Source: Bacteroidales bacterium
GTDB lineage: Bacteria; Bacteroidota; Bacteroidia; Bacteroidales; F082
Length of the DNA: 64,000 nt
Reading direction: 5' to 3'
NCBI GenBank assembly: GCA_017539045.1
Contig: JAFYHS010000015.1
Location: forward strand, 1 to 64,000
This document shows, piece by piece, positions 40,925-50,027 of the stretch (position 1 is its first letter; each line of letters opens with the position of its first letter). A program made the translations under genes and the position numbers. A model generated the notes under the pieces. The model was given only the letters and a program-made list of their open reading frames with translations, searched no databases and was not told where the DNA came from.

Positions 40925-43606
40925 ATGAAAAAACTATTTCTCTCTTTATTACTAGTTTTTACTACAGTTTTCCAAGCGTTTCCACAAGTTGCAAAACAGG
41001 TCGACGAAGCGATGGCACGCCAAACGGCACAAGCCTTCGTCAACACGAAATCGGCTTTGAAAAGCCACGACTTGAGTTTGGTCTCAACCGAGGGAAACTA
41101 CATCTATAACATTGGCGATCACGGCTTCGTCATCATCGCAGGCAACACCGTATTGCCACCCGTGTTGGCTTGGTCCGACCAAGGCGCCTTCCCCGACATG
41201 GAGGAGGCTCCCGATAACTTCGCCTCTTGGATTGCACATTATTCCGAGATGATTGAATTCACCGTCGCCAACGGCATACAACCCGAAGCCAAGGTGCAAC
41301 GCCAATGGGACGAGGCCTCACATGGCATCTTCGTGACACGTAATGTCACAACGGTGAATCCTTTGGTCAGCACACGATGGAACCAGGACTGCTACTACAA
41401 CGAATACTGTCCAGAGACAAACGGCGGCTGGTGGTGGGGCGGCCCTTGCGGGCACTGCTATGCAGGCTGCGTAGCCACCGCCATGGCCCAGGTGATGAAA
41501 TACTGGGACTATCCTGAAACAGGCTTTGGCTCACATAGTTACGTGCATAGCGAATATGGCGAACAGAGTGCCAACTTTGCCGCCACTACCTACCATTGGG
41601 ACCAGATGCCCAACGACGTTTGGAGCAGCAACGATGCCGTGGCCACCCTACTCTACCACTGCGGCGTGAGCGTCAACATGAACTATTCTGGCTCGGGAAG
41701 TGGTGCGCAATCGGCTGACGTTGAAGTGGCTATGCGTTCTTATTTCGGTTACTGCGGTGCGAAATACCGTCAGAAAACCAACTATCAGGAGGATGCTTGG
41801 ATTGCCATGCTGAAAGCCGAACTCGACCTATCGCACCCCATCTATTATTCGGGTGCCAACGGTGACAGCGGACATGCCTTCGTTTGCGACGGCTACGACA
41901 GCAACGACCTCATGCACTTCAACTTCGGCTGGAGCGGGAGCGGCGACGGCTTCTATTCGACATACGATGTGAACGGCTTCAACCAAGGTCAGGCTGTGGT
42001 GACCAATATCTTCCCTGTCAGCATCCAAGCTGATGCCAACGGTATTATTTACGTTAGCGAAGACGGCACGGGTGACGGTTCCTCGTGGGCCAATACCACC
42101 AACAAGTTGCAGTTCGCCTCTGCCCTTTCCAGCGGCGGTGGCACTAAAGTCTGGGTGAAAACAGGCACTTACTACGGTGACACCTCCGATTCGGAAGGCG
42201 CGTTCAGCATCTCTGCCAACAACCGTGTGTATGGTGGCTTCGAAGGCAACGAAGCCCCCGACTACGACCTCTCGCTCCGCGACTTCGAAAAGAATCCCAC
42301 CATCCTCGACGGTCAAGGTGCAAGGCGTGTGTTGCTTCAAGACCAAGCCTTTACCTCGGCTTCGATGCCCATTTGGGACGGATTCGTCATCCAAAACGGA
42401 GCCATAGGGAGTGGTGCAGGAGCTTATCTGAACAACCATGTCACCCTAAACAACTGCACCATCATCAACAACGAAGCCAGCATGTACGGCGGTGGCGTTT
42501 ACATCAACTCGACGGGTGGCACGGCACATGTGACACTTCACAACTGCGTCATTGCCGACAACATCGCCTCGATGGGCGGCGGCGTGTGCGACCGCGTGGG
42601 TGCCAATTACACCAATTGCCGCATCAACAACAACATCGCCTCGACCAAAGGTGGCGGCATTTACCTTTATAATAATACAGAGCCGACCCTCAAAAACTGC
42701 ATCATCAATAACAACACGGCACAAAGTGCTGGTGGAATGTATGCCCGCGGCCAGTTCACTGCCTACAACTGCGACTTCGTGATGAACCTCGCCACAGAGA
42801 GCATCGGTGGCATCTACCACGAAAACAGCCACAACAAATACTACAACTGCATCGTGTGGGGCAACGTGGCCAACGGTCTGCCCAACCAGTTTGCCGGACT
42901 GAGCGATTTCGAGTACTCTGCCGTTTACGGCATCGTCAACGGGTCGGACAACTACAACATTCCCAATGAAAACAATGGCAGCGAGCCTGGCGTCTTCGTC
43001 CGCTTCAACCATCCTGCCCAAGGAGCTGGAGCCGAATACCACAACAACAATTGGAGCATTCATCCACGCAGTATCTGCCTCAATGCAGGCAAGCCTAACT
43101 CTACAGGTTTGGGCAACACCGACATCGCAGGTCACCCCCGCCTCCAGAAAGGCCGAGTCGACATAGGCGCTTACGAGAGCTGTGCTTCGCTCACGCAGAT
43201 TGAAGATGCGTTTTATGAGAGTGACAGCCCGTATTGGTTCTTCAGCCGCCCGCTGACCGAGCCTGGCTACTACACCCAAGTCCTCGACGGTCCCGACTGC
43301 GACAGCGTCATCGGCCTCACTTTGATGGTGTTGGAGGGTGTGGAAGAAGGCGGCCCTTCGACTCCTTCGACAGGCTCAGGAAACGCAGGGACCTTTGCGG
43401 TATGGCCTAACCCGACGAATGGTCTCTTGCATATTGAGGCAGAAGACATAGACAAACTGGAAATCCGCAATCTTTTGGGGCAGTTGGTCTTGGAAGCAAG
43501 AAAAGCTGAAACCCTCAGCCTTGAAGGATTAGAAAAAGGCGTTTATTTCTTGATTGCCAACAATAAAAACGGAGTAAAGACCGTTACCAAGGTAATTAAG
43601 GAGTAA
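40925..43606 (+). CDS. Secreted C10 cysteine protease fused to a beta-helix, with type IX sorting domain
   Basis: An 893-residue protein. Signal peptide 1-20; a prodomain (about 25-135) like that of streptopain (SLVSTEGNYIYNIGDHGFVI); the C10 catalytic domain with Cys182 in CYAGCVATAMAQVMKYWDYP and His317 in GDSGHAFVCDGYDSND. From about residue 370 a right-handed beta-helix of the polymorphic-outer-membrane-protein type follows (LNNCTIINNEASMYGGGVYI, LHNCVIADNIASMGGGV, LKNCIINNNTAQSAGGMY). The end is a sorting domain (VWPNPTNGLLHIEAED to TKVIKE). A repeat-like DNA segment codes for the Ser/Thr/Gly linker before it. It starts a three-gene operon with a thioredoxin-like lipoprotein and MsrA. 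Confidence 0.92.
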   Translation: MKKLFLSLLLVFTTVFQAFPQVAKQVDEAMARQTAQAFVNTKSALKSHDLSLVSTEGNYIYNIGDHGFVIIAGNTVLPPVLAWSDQGAFPDMEEAPDNFASWIAHYSEMIEFTVANGIQPEAKVQRQWDEASHGIFVTRNVTTVNPLVSTRWNQDCYYNEYCPETNGGWWWGGPCGHCYAGCVATAMAQVMKYWDYPETGFGSHSYVHSEYGEQSANFAATTYHWDQMPNDVWSSNDAVATLLYHCGVSVNMNYSGSGSGAQSADVEVAMRSYFGYCGAKYRQKTNYQEDAWIAMLKAELDLSHPIYYSGANGDSGHAFVCDGYDSNDLMHFNFGWSGSGDGFYSTYDVNGFNQGQAVVTNIFPVSIQADANGIIYVSEDGTGDGSSWANTTNKLQFASALSSGGGTKVWVKTGTYYGDTSDSEGAFSISANNRVYGGFEGNEAPDYDLSLRDFEKNPTILDGQGARRVLLQDQAFTSASMPIWDGFVIQNGAIGSGAGAYLNNHVTLNNCTIINNEASMYGGGVYINSTGGTAHVTLHNCVIADNIASMGGGVCDRVGANYTNCRINNNIASTKGGGIYLYNNTEPTLKNCIINNNTAQSAGGMYARGQFTAYNCDFVMNLATESIGGIYHENSHNKYYNCIVWGNVANGLPNQFAGLSDFEYSAVYGIVNGSDNYNIPNENNGSEPGVFVRFNHPAQGAGAEYHNNNWSIHPRSICLNAGKPNSTGLGNTDIAGHPRLQKGRVDIGAYESCASLTQIEDAFYESDSPYWFFSRPLTEPGYYTQVLDGPDCDSVIGLTLMVLEGVEEGGPSTPSTGSGNAGTFAVWPNPTNGLLHIEAEDIDKLEIRNLLGQLVLEARKAETLSLEGLEKGVYFLIANNKNGVKTVTKVIKE
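43354..43393 (+). repeat. Repeat-like segment coding a linker in the C10 protease
   Basis: CCCTTCGACTCCTTCGACAG and GGCTCAGG are parts of the same dispersed CCTGAGC/GTCGAAGG palindrome family seen at 22233. It encodes PSTPSTGSGNAG between the beta-helix and the sorting domain. Confidence 0.5.
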
Positions 43607-43610
43607 AACC

Positions 43611-44249
43611 ATGAAAAGACTTGCATTCGTATTTTCCATTGTTCTTATTGCCTTTGCATCATGCAATAGGACTGACAATTACATCATCCCTGTGGATTAC
43701 GAAAAGTATTACGAGGGTATCACCAGTCTAACCGAAAAGGAAGACCAAGAGCTCAGCCAAAGGATTTATATGGATTGGTACAACAATACGATGGGAAAGG
43801 AAATCCCTGACCTCAACGTGAAAGACCTCGATGGGAAAACCGTCAAACTCAAGAAATGGCTTAAAAGAGAAACCATCCTCGTTTTCACCGACACGCATTG
43901 TGGATTTGGGAAGGAAGAGGTTGAAAAAGAATTACCAATAGCCATCGGCAACATGAAGGATGAGCTTGTTGGCATTGACATTCTGTGCCTCGTTGAAGAT
44001 ACTGAGGATTCAGCACCTGGAGAAGCGCTTAATTATGCCAAAAGTCTTCATGGCAGTTACAACAATATATTCATCATAGATCAAAAGGATGCCTTACGGA
44101 TGAACCTCACTGGCAGCCCATCAAAATTTTACATTGACAAAGACCAAATTGTAAGACAAGTCCACATCGGTTTTGCTATGAATCAGGAACAGCGTGAGGA
44201 AAGCATCCGCCAAGGAATCTCACTAATGAAAAAGGAAAAACAAAAATGA
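43611..44249 (+). CDS. Thioredoxin-like lipoprotein with a single active-site cysteine
   Basis: A 212-residue lipoprotein (lipobox FASC, Cys18). Residues about 58-190 have the TlpA/redoxin fold: GKEIPDLNVKDLDGKTVKLK, then ILVFTDTHCGFGKEEVEKEL where a CxxC would normally be. Only the first cysteine is present, and the second is Gly, so it cannot make the usual intramolecular disulfide. The cis-Pro loop is present as TGSPSKFYIDKD. It may act as a one-cysteine isomerase or peroxiredoxin-like protein. It follows the C10 protease gene by 4 bases and overlaps msrA by four bases, so the trio likely share a function in secreted-protein oxidation and repair. Confidence 0.8.
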   Translation: MKRLAFVFSIVLIAFASCNRTDNYIIPVDYEKYYEGITSLTEKEDQELSQRIYMDWYNNTMGKEIPDLNVKDLDGKTVKLKKWLKRETILVFTDTHCGFGKEEVEKELPIAIGNMKDELVGIDILCLVEDTEDSAPGEALNYAKSLHGSYNNIFIIDQKDALRMNLTGSPSKFYIDKDQIVRQVHIGFAMNQEQREESIRQGISLMKKEKQK

Positions 44250-44725
44250 AAACAGCATATTTCTCAGCAGGTTGCTTTTGGGGCGTGGAGTACTACTTCA
44301 AGCGGCTCAAAGGCGTGACGAAAACCACCGTCGGATTCATGGGCGGCGAAATCGAGAATCCAAGTTACAAACAAGTAAAAACGGGCACGACGGGGCATCT
44401 GGAAACCATCGAAGTGGAATACGACCCCGAAATGGTTTCCTACGAAGCCTTGGTGCGCTATTTCTTTGAAATCCATAACTTTGAGCAGGTTGACGGTCAA
44501 GGCATCGACATTGGAACGCAATACCTTTCCGCCATTTGGTTCAACGACACCACGGAACGCGACACGGCCATCAAGGTCTTTGGCGAACTGATGCAGATGG
44601 GCTATCATCCTGCCACGCAGATTCGCCAGGCCATGCCTTTCTACACCGCCGAGGATTACCACCAAGACTATCTGGATGAGCGTGGGGAGACCCCAGAATG
44701 CCATGTTTGGCGGAAGATTTTCTGA
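44246..44725 (+). CDS. msrA: Peptide methionine-S-sulfoxide reductase MsrA
   Basis: A 159-residue enzyme that reduces Met-S-sulfoxide in proteins. The active site GCFWG (Cys10) is at the N-terminus, followed by YFKRLKGVTKTTVGFMGGEI, the family blocks VEYDPEMVSYEALVRYFFEI and GTQYLSAIWF, and AEDYHQDYL near the C-terminus. The start codon overlaps the stop of the thioredoxin-like gene (ATGA). No MsrB domain is fused and no signal peptide is present, so the enzyme acts in the cytoplasm or uses its lipoprotein neighbour only indirectly. Confidence 0.95.
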   Translation: MKTAYFSAGCFWGVEYYFKRLKGVTKTTVGFMGGEIENPSYKQVKTGTTGHLETIEVEYDPEMVSYEALVRYFFEIHNFEQVDGQGIDIGTQYLSAIWFNDTTERDTAIKVFGELMQMGYHPATQIRQAMPFYTAEDYHQDYLDERGETPECHVWRKIF

Positions 44726-44763
44726 AAAACTCCTATTTCTTTTCTTCATTTAGTTTTTTTCCC

Positions 44764-44771
44764 TAACTTTG
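44764..44771 (+). promoter_or_regulatory. -7 element TAACTTTG for pckA
   Basis: TAACTTTG 27 bases before the ATG at 44799; a TTTC run stands near the -33 position. Confidence 0.6.
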
Positions 44772-44798
44772 CGCATCAATTACGCAAAACTAACAATT

Positions 44799-46430
44799 AT
44801 GGCAAAAAACATCGAAGAGATCAAAGCCGCGTTGGCCTCTTACGGCATCACCGGCGTGAAGAACGTTTATTATAACCCGAGCTACGAGCAGCTCTTCAAG
44901 GACGAGATGGACCCCGCCCTGACGGGCTACGACAAAGGCGTGTTGACCGAACTCGACGCCGTCAACGTGATGACGGGCATCTACACCGGCCGTTCGCCCA
45001 AGGACAAATACATCGTCATGGATGCCAAATCGAAGGACACCGTGTGGTGGACCACCGAGGGCTACAAGAACGACAACCACCCGATGAGCGAACAAGTCTG
45101 GGCACAGGTGAAAGACCTCGCCAAAAAGCAACTCAGCGGCAAGAACCTTTATGTGGTTGACGCTTTCTGCGGTGCCAACAAGGACACCCGCATGGCTGTC
45201 CGCTTCATCATGGAGGTGGCATGGCAGGCCCATTTCGTACTTAACATGTTCATCAAGCCCACGGCTGAGGAACTGGCTGACTTCAAGCCAAACTTCACCG
45301 TCTACACCGCTTCGAAAGCCAAGGTCGACAACTACAAGGAACTCGGACTCAACAGCGACACCTGCGTGGCCTTCAACGTCAGCAGCCGCGAGCAAGTCAT
45401 CCTCAACACCTGGTACGGTGGCGAGATGAAGAAAGGCATGTTCTCGATGATGAACTACTACCTGCCGCTGCAAGGCATCGCCGCCATGCACTGCTCCGCC
45501 AACACCGACATGAAGGGCGAAAACACCGCCATCTTCTTCGGCCTCTCTGGCACGGGCAAGACCACCCTTTCCACCGACCCTAAGCGTCTGCTCATCGGTG
45601 ACGACGAGCACGGCTGGGACGACGAAGGCGTGTTCAATTTCGAAGGCGGCTGCTATGCCAAGGTCATCAACCTCGACAAGGAAAGCGAGCCCGACATCTA
45701 CAACGCCATCAAGCGTAATGCCTTGTTGGAGAACGTTACCGTCGACAAGAACGGCAAGATCGACTTCAAGGACAAGAGCGTGACCGAGAACACCCGCGTC
45801 TCCTACCCCATCGAGCACATCGAGAAGATCGTGAAGAACGTGCGTCCCATCTCTGCAGGTCCCGCTGCCAAGAACGTCATCTTCCTCAGCGCCGACGCCT
45901 TCGGCGTGCTGCCTCCGGTCAGCATCTTGACGCCCGAACAGTGCAAGTACTACTTCCTGAGCGGCTTCACCGCCAAGTTGGCTGGCACCGAGCGCGGCAT
46001 CACCGAGCCTACGCCTACCTTCAGCGCCTGCTTCGGCCAAGCCTTCCTTGAGCTGCATCCGACCAAATACGCCGAAGAACTGGTGAAACGTATGGAACAG
46101 AGCGGTGCCAAGGCTTATTTGGTGAACACCGGCTGGAACGGCACGGGCAAGCGCATCTCCATTAAGGACACGCGTGGCATCATCGACGCCATCCTGGATG
46201 GCAGCATCGAGAAGGCCCCGACCAAGATGATCCCGTACTTCAACTTTGAAGTGCCGACCGCATTGCCGGGTGTCGACCCGAACATCCTCGACCCGCGCGA
46301 CACCTACACCGAAAAGAAATCGTGGGATGACAAGGCAAAGGACCTCTCCTCGCGCTTCATCAAGAACTTCGAGAAGTTCACGACGAACACTGCAGGCAAG
46401 GCTTTGGTGGCCGCCGGACCGAAACTTTGA
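44799..46430 (+). CDS. pckA: Phosphoenolpyruvate carboxykinase (ATP)
   Basis: A 543-residue ATP-dependent enzyme interconverting oxaloacetate and phosphoenolpyruvate. In Bacteroidales it runs toward oxaloacetate during succinate fermentation. The start is 44799 ([12 protein letters not shown]), since ten upstream codons lie over the leader. Motifs: [12 protein letters not shown] (about residue 67), the kinase-1a P-loop [13 protein letters not shown] (about 248-260), and the kinase-2 metal loop [20 protein letters not shown]. Length and blocks are standard. It stands alone; a GTAGAGAY-type palindrome follows. Confidence 0.96.
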   Translation: MAKNIEEIKAALASYGITGVKNVYYNPSYEQLFKDEMDPALTGYDKGVLTELDAVNVMTGIYTGRSPKDKYIVMDAKSKDTVWWTTEGYKNDNHPMSEQVWAQVKDLAKKQLSGKNLYVVDAFCGANKDTRMAVRFIMEVAWQAHFVLNMFIKPTAEELADFKPNFTVYTASKAKVDNYKELGLNSDTCVAFNVSSREQVILNTWYGGEMKKGMFSMMNYYLPLQGIAAMHCSANTDMKGENTAIFFGLSGTGKTTLSTDPKRLLIGDDEHGWDDEGVFNFEGGCYAKVINLDKESEPDIYNAIKRNALLENVTVDKNGKIDFKDKSVTENTRVSYPIEHIEKIVKNVRPISAGPAAKNVIFLSADAFGVLPPVSILTPEQCKYYFLSGFTAKLAGTERGITEPTPTFSACFGQAFLELHPTKYAEELVKRMEQSGAKAYLVNTGWNGTGKRISIKDTRGIIDAILDGSIEKAPTKMIPYFNFEVPTALPGVDPNILDPRDTYTEKKSWDDKAKDLSSRFIKNFEKFTTNTAGKALVAAGPKL

Positions 46431-46453
46431 TCCACATGGTAAAACAATGATTT

Positions 46454-46483
46454 GTAGAGATGTAGCATCTGTTACGTCTCTAC
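46454..46483. repeat. Short interspersed palindrome, GTAGRGAC family, copy 3
   Basis: GTAGAGATGTA (46454-46464) pairs with TACGTCTCTAC (46473-46483) with one G-U pair, followed by ATTTTT. It follows pckA and probably terminates it. Confidence 0.6.
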
Positions 46484-46596
46484 ATTTTTCAAAATACAGT
46501 TATTATTTTTCAGATTATAGCATCTAATTATTAATGGCATAAGATTTGTAAAGCAAAACAACGTTAGAATAATTACAATAACCAAACCTATAAAAA

Positions 46597-47391
46597 ATGA
46601 AGAAAACCCTTAGAAGAATTGCCCCTGTGGCTCTCGTTCTCGTGGCATTGGCCACCCTTTCGTTTATGGCTAAAGACGGCGTCACCCTCAGACTTCGTCC
46701 TCAACAGGGCAAGACCTACACCGTCACCACAAAGGCAAACATGATGACCATGATGGAAGTGCAGGGCCAAACCATGAACATGTCGCAAAACATGGAGACC
46801 CGCCAAATCTTTACCGCAAAGGAAGTGACCGGCACCCAATCCATCCTCGAGACCCAAATTGAGGCCATGAAAATGACCATCTCCCAAATGGGCATGAAAC
46901 TCGAATATGACTCAGAGCATCCTGAAAAGAACAGCCCTATGTTAGCTGGTCAAACCAAAGACATTGAAGCTAAGCTGCACCAACCCACCGACATCACCTA
47001 TGACATCCTTGGAAAACTCGTTGGCGACAGCATTGATGCTTCCATGAACCAACTGGGTGTTATCATTGAAATGCCCGAAAACGAAGTTGCTGTTGGCAGC
47101 ACATGGACCAACACCACGTCACAGGAAACCAGTGGCATGGAGTTCAGTGCCGATATCACCTACACCGTCAAGGCTATCTCGAGAAAGAGCATCGACTTGA
47201 CCTACACCGGTAAAGTGAATGGCAACATTGCTGACATCAGCGGCACCTATGAAGGCACGGCCTCCATCGACCCGCAGACTGGCATTATGATGAGCAACTC
47301 ACAGAAACAGAACATCTCGATGACCATCAGCGAGCAAGGCATGAACATCCCCATGACCATCGTTGGCAACACGACTGTCGAGGTGAAGTGA
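46597..47391 (+). CDS. DUF6263-like exported protein
   Basis: A 264-residue protein with an N-terminal signal or anchor helix (residues 9-25, PVALVLVALATLSFMA). The mature part is a Met-rich beta domain (NMMTMMEVQGQTMNMSQNME, IEAMKMTISQMGMKLEYDSE) with NTTSQETSGMEFSADITYTV, matching the DUF6263 family of Bacteroidetes proteins as I recall it. Function is unknown; the methionines suggest exposure to oxidants or metals, which is an inference. It has no clear -7 element, and a strong terminator-like palindrome follows it. Confidence 0.7.
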   Translation: MKKTLRRIAPVALVLVALATLSFMAKDGVTLRLRPQQGKTYTVTTKANMMTMMEVQGQTMNMSQNMETRQIFTAKEVTGTQSILETQIEAMKMTISQMGMKLEYDSEHPEKNSPMLAGQTKDIEAKLHQPTDITYDILGKLVGDSIDASMNQLGVIIEMPENEVAVGSTWTNTTSQETSGMEFSADITYTVKAISRKSIDLTYTGKVNGNIADISGTYEGTASIDPQTGIMMSNSQKQNISMTISEQGMNIPMTIVGNTTVEVK

Positions 47392-47414
47392 TAACAGAAA
47401 ACTGTATTCTATCT

Positions 47415-47451
47415 GTAGGACTGATGTGATACGTCAGTCCTACTTTTTTTT
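47415..47451 (+). terminator. Terminator and GTAGRGAC-family palindrome, copy 4
   Basis: GTAGGACTGA (47415-47424) pairs with TCAGTCCTAC (47434-47443), with further pairing of TGT/ACG around a GAT loop, then eight T. It follows the DUF6263-like gene. Confidence 0.8.
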
Positions 47452-47482
47452 CGGCTTAGCTGCCAAAGCACATATTATTTTA

Positions 47483-47490
47483 TACCTTTG
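47483..47490 (+). promoter_or_regulatory. -7 element TACCTTTG for the alpha-galactosidase gene
   Basis: TACCTTTG 27 bases before the ATG at 47517, with no evident -33 element. Confidence 0.55.
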
Positions 47491-47516
47491 TGGCATCATA
47501 AACAATCCACATCATC

Positions 47517-48728
47517 ATGAAACAGATCATTACTATTATCTCCTTGGTGCTCTTGGCGTTTTCAACTATGGCTCAACAGCCCAAGCCACAACCCCTCACG
47601 CAAGAAGAATTTGAAGCCTTATGCCCCACCCCACCCATGGGATGGAACAGCTGGAACAAATTCGGTTGCAACGTCAGCGAACAACTGCTTATGGAAGCCG
47701 CTGATGCCATGGTGGCGTCAGGTATGAAAGACGCTGGTTATGAATATATCGTCGTGGACGACTGCTGGCAGGTGGACCGCGATGCCGATGGCAACATCGT
47801 GTGCGACCCAGAACGCTTCCCTCACGGCATGAAATATGTGGCTGACTACATTCATTCCAAAGGTTTGAAGTTTGGACTGTATTCTTGTGTCGGCACCCAT
47901 ACCTGCGCTGGCCGTCCAGGTAGCATGGGACACGAGTACCAGGATGCAATCTACTATGCCCGAAACGGCGTAGACTACCTGAAATACGACTTCTGCAACA
48001 ACCGTGAGACCAACTCAAAGACAGCCTATACCATCATGCGCGAAGCCATGAAGGAAGCTGGTCGCCCCATCGTGTTCAGCATCTGCGAATGGGGCAGCAC
48101 GAAACCCTGGGAATGGGCCAAAGGCATAGGTCATCTTTGGAGAGCCACTGGCGATATCATCAACTCATGGGGAGGTCGCGCCGACTGGGGCGGTCATGGC
48201 ATGGTGCACATCATCGACTTGATGCAAGACCTCTACCCGTACAACGGACCAGGCCACTGGAACGACCCCGACATGCTGGAAGTCGGCAATGGCGGCATGA
48301 ATGCCATCGAAGACCAAAGTCACTTCTCCATGTGGTGCATGTTTTCCGCCCCGTTGATGGCAGGTAACGACCTGAACAATATGAGCGACGACACCAAGCG
48401 CATCCTCACCAACAAGGACGTCATCGCCATCGACCAAGACTCGCTCGGCATTCAAGCCCATCTCTCTGTCGCTATGGGCGAACATCAGATCTGGGTGAAG
48501 CAATTGGCCAACGACGAATGGGCTGTTTGTTTCTTCAACCGAGGCGACGATGCCTGGAATCTCAACTTCAATTGGAATGACATCCCCGAGCTACGCAAAG
48601 CGGGTAACACCTATAGCGTCTACGACCTCTGGCAGCACAAAACCATCGCCAAGTCGACGGCAAAGAATGTGGTTTCAAGCATTCCCTCACATGGTGTGCT
48701 GATGGTGAGACTCTCTCCCGTCAAATAA
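47517..48728 (+). CDS. GH27 alpha-galactosidase, exported
   Basis: A 403-residue glycoside hydrolase of family 27, which removes terminal alpha-galactose (or, in some members, alpha-N-acetylgalactosamine or beta-arabinopyranose) by a retaining mechanism. Signal peptide 1-19. Family blocks: PPMGWNSWNKFGCNVSE (about 40), VDDCWQVDRDADGN, the nucleophile region VDYLKYDFCNN (Asp158), and the acid/base region WNDPDMLEVGNGG (Asp252). The C-terminal beta domain (EWAVCFFNRGDDAWNLNFNW) is complete. It stands alone, with its own promoter and terminator and no SusC/SusD partner in the window. Confidence 0.93.
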   Translation: MKQIITIISLVLLAFSTMAQQPKPQPLTQEEFEALCPTPPMGWNSWNKFGCNVSEQLLMEAADAMVASGMKDAGYEYIVVDDCWQVDRDADGNIVCDPERFPHGMKYVADYIHSKGLKFGLYSCVGTHTCAGRPGSMGHEYQDAIYYARNGVDYLKYDFCNNRETNSKTAYTIMREAMKEAGRPIVFSICEWGSTKPWEWAKGIGHLWRATGDIINSWGGRADWGGHGMVHIIDLMQDLYPYNGPGHWNDPDMLEVGNGGMNAIEDQSHFSMWCMFSAPLMAGNDLNNMSDDTKRILTNKDVIAIDQDSLGIQAHLSVAMGEHQIWVKQLANDEWAVCFFNRGDDAWNLNFNWNDIPELRKAGNTYSVYDLWQHKTIAKSTAKNVVSSIPSHGVLMVRLSPVK

Positions 48729-48750
48729 TGGTAATCACATGGCAAAAAGA

Positions 48751-48780
48751 AAAGCCAGCGGAAGTCTCCGCTGGCTTTTT
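48751..48780. terminator. Bidirectional terminator between the GH27 gene and dnaN
   Basis: AAAGCCAGCGGA (48751-48762), loop AGTC, TCCGCTGGCTTT (48767-48778), then T-run; the A-run on the left serves dnaN. Confidence 0.9.
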
Positions 48781-48803
48781 TCATAATAGCCTTTACCTAT
48801 CGC

Positions 48804-49928
48804 TTAGTTCAGCATGACGGGCATGAGCAACATGAGCAGGTCTTCAGCCTCGTTTTCGTTTTCGACGGGCGTAATGATACCGGCACGGTTGGGAGCCGAC
48901 ATCTCAAACTTCACCGTCTCGGAGTCGAAGTTGCTCAGCATCTCTTGCAGGAAGCGTGAGTTGAAGCCTATCTCCATGTCATCGCCTTCGTAGCTGCACG
49001 TCAGGCGTTCCTTGGCTTCGTTGTAGAAGTCGATGTCCTCGGCGGTCAGCGTGAGCTCTTGACCTGCAATGCGGAAACGCACCTGGTGCGTGGCCTTGCT
49101 GGAGAACACTGCCACACGGCGGATGGCCGAGAGGAAGGTCTGACGGTCGATCGTCAGCTGGTTGGGGTTCTGCTTCGGGATGACGGCATCGTAGTTGGGA
49201 TAGCGGCCTTCGATGAGGCGGCAGATCAACACATAGTCGCCAAACACAAACGAGGCGTTGGTCTTGTTGAACTCCACACGCACAGCCTCGTCAGCCAGCG
49301 TACCCAAGATGTTCTTCAACTGGTTGATGGGTTTCTTGGGCATGATGAACGATGCCACGTTGTCCGACTTGACATCCATCCTTCTGTAGCGCACCAGCTT
49401 GTGAGCATCGGTGGCAACGAAGGTCAGGAAGCTATCGGTCATCTCCATCAGCACACCCGACATGATAGGACGGATCTCGTCCGTACCCGTGGCGAAGACG
49501 GTCTTCTCGAAGCCTTTGGCCAGCACGTCGGCGGGAATCTCCCACACAGCCGTGTCGTTCATCACAGGCAACTGCGGGAACTCGTCGCTCTTATGGCCTG
49601 CCAGCTTATAGCGGCCATCGCCGGCGATCAGCTCGACAGCGAGTGAGTTGTTGTCGATAGAAACCGTAATCGGCACATCGGGGAAGTTTTTCATGATTTC
49701 AAGCAGCAGACGTGCAGGAATAGTCACTTCGCCCGTGCCCTCCACCATGTCAGGCACCATGCTTACCGTCATGGTCACATCAAGGTCTGATGTCGTGATT
49801 TTCAGTTCCTTTTCGGATAACTGAAACAGGAAATCATCCAGAATCGGAAGGGTGTTCTTCGAACCGATGACACCACTCAAAGCCTGGAGATTCTTCAATA
49901 GTTTAAGGCTTGATACTATGAATTTCAT
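48804..49928 (-). CDS. dnaN: DNA polymerase III beta sliding clamp
   Basis: A 374-residue clamp subunit with three repeated domains. The start MKFIVSSLKLLKNLQALSGV and the blocks DFLFQLSEKELKITTSDLDV and VTIPARLLLEIMKNFPD (domain 1), VRFRIAGQELTLTAEDIDF and GFNSRFLQEMLSNFDSETVK (domain 3) are diagnostic. The C-terminus ends LLMLLMPVMLN, as expected for the hydrophobic partner-binding pocket. It is not next to dnaA or recF here, which is the common arrangement in Bacteroidetes. A possible -7 variant TATTTTTA lies about 45 bases upstream. Confidence 0.97.
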   Translation of the reverse strand: MKFIVSSLKLLKNLQALSGVIGSKNTLPILDDFLFQLSEKELKITTSDLDVTMTVSMVPDMVEGTGEVTIPARLLLEIMKNFPDVPITVSIDNNSLAVELIAGDGRYKLAGHKSDEFPQLPVMNDTAVWEIPADVLAKGFEKTVFATGTDEIRPIMSGVLMEMTDSFLTFVATDAHKLVRYRRMDVKSDNVASFIMPKKPINQLKNILGTLADEAVRVEFNKTNASFVFGDYVLICRLIEGRYPNYDAVIPKQNPNQLTIDRQTFLSAIRRVAVFSSKATHQVRFRIAGQELTLTAEDIDFYNEAKERLTCSYEGDDMEIGFNSRFLQEMLSNFDSETVKFEMSAPNRAGIITPVENENEAEDLLMLLMPVMLN

Positions 49929-50027
49929 TGTCTTATGGATATTTATTTCATTTCTTTTTGAAGTGGTAAAAATACAAATAATTCCAATATGAAGTCCTTA
50001 TTTCTCAAAAAAAACTTTCCGACCTCA

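Noticed and set aside
44790-46058. A 422-codon minus-strand frame opposite pckA
   Set aside because: pckA has full catalytic motifs; the opposite frame is compositionally odd and has no start signals.
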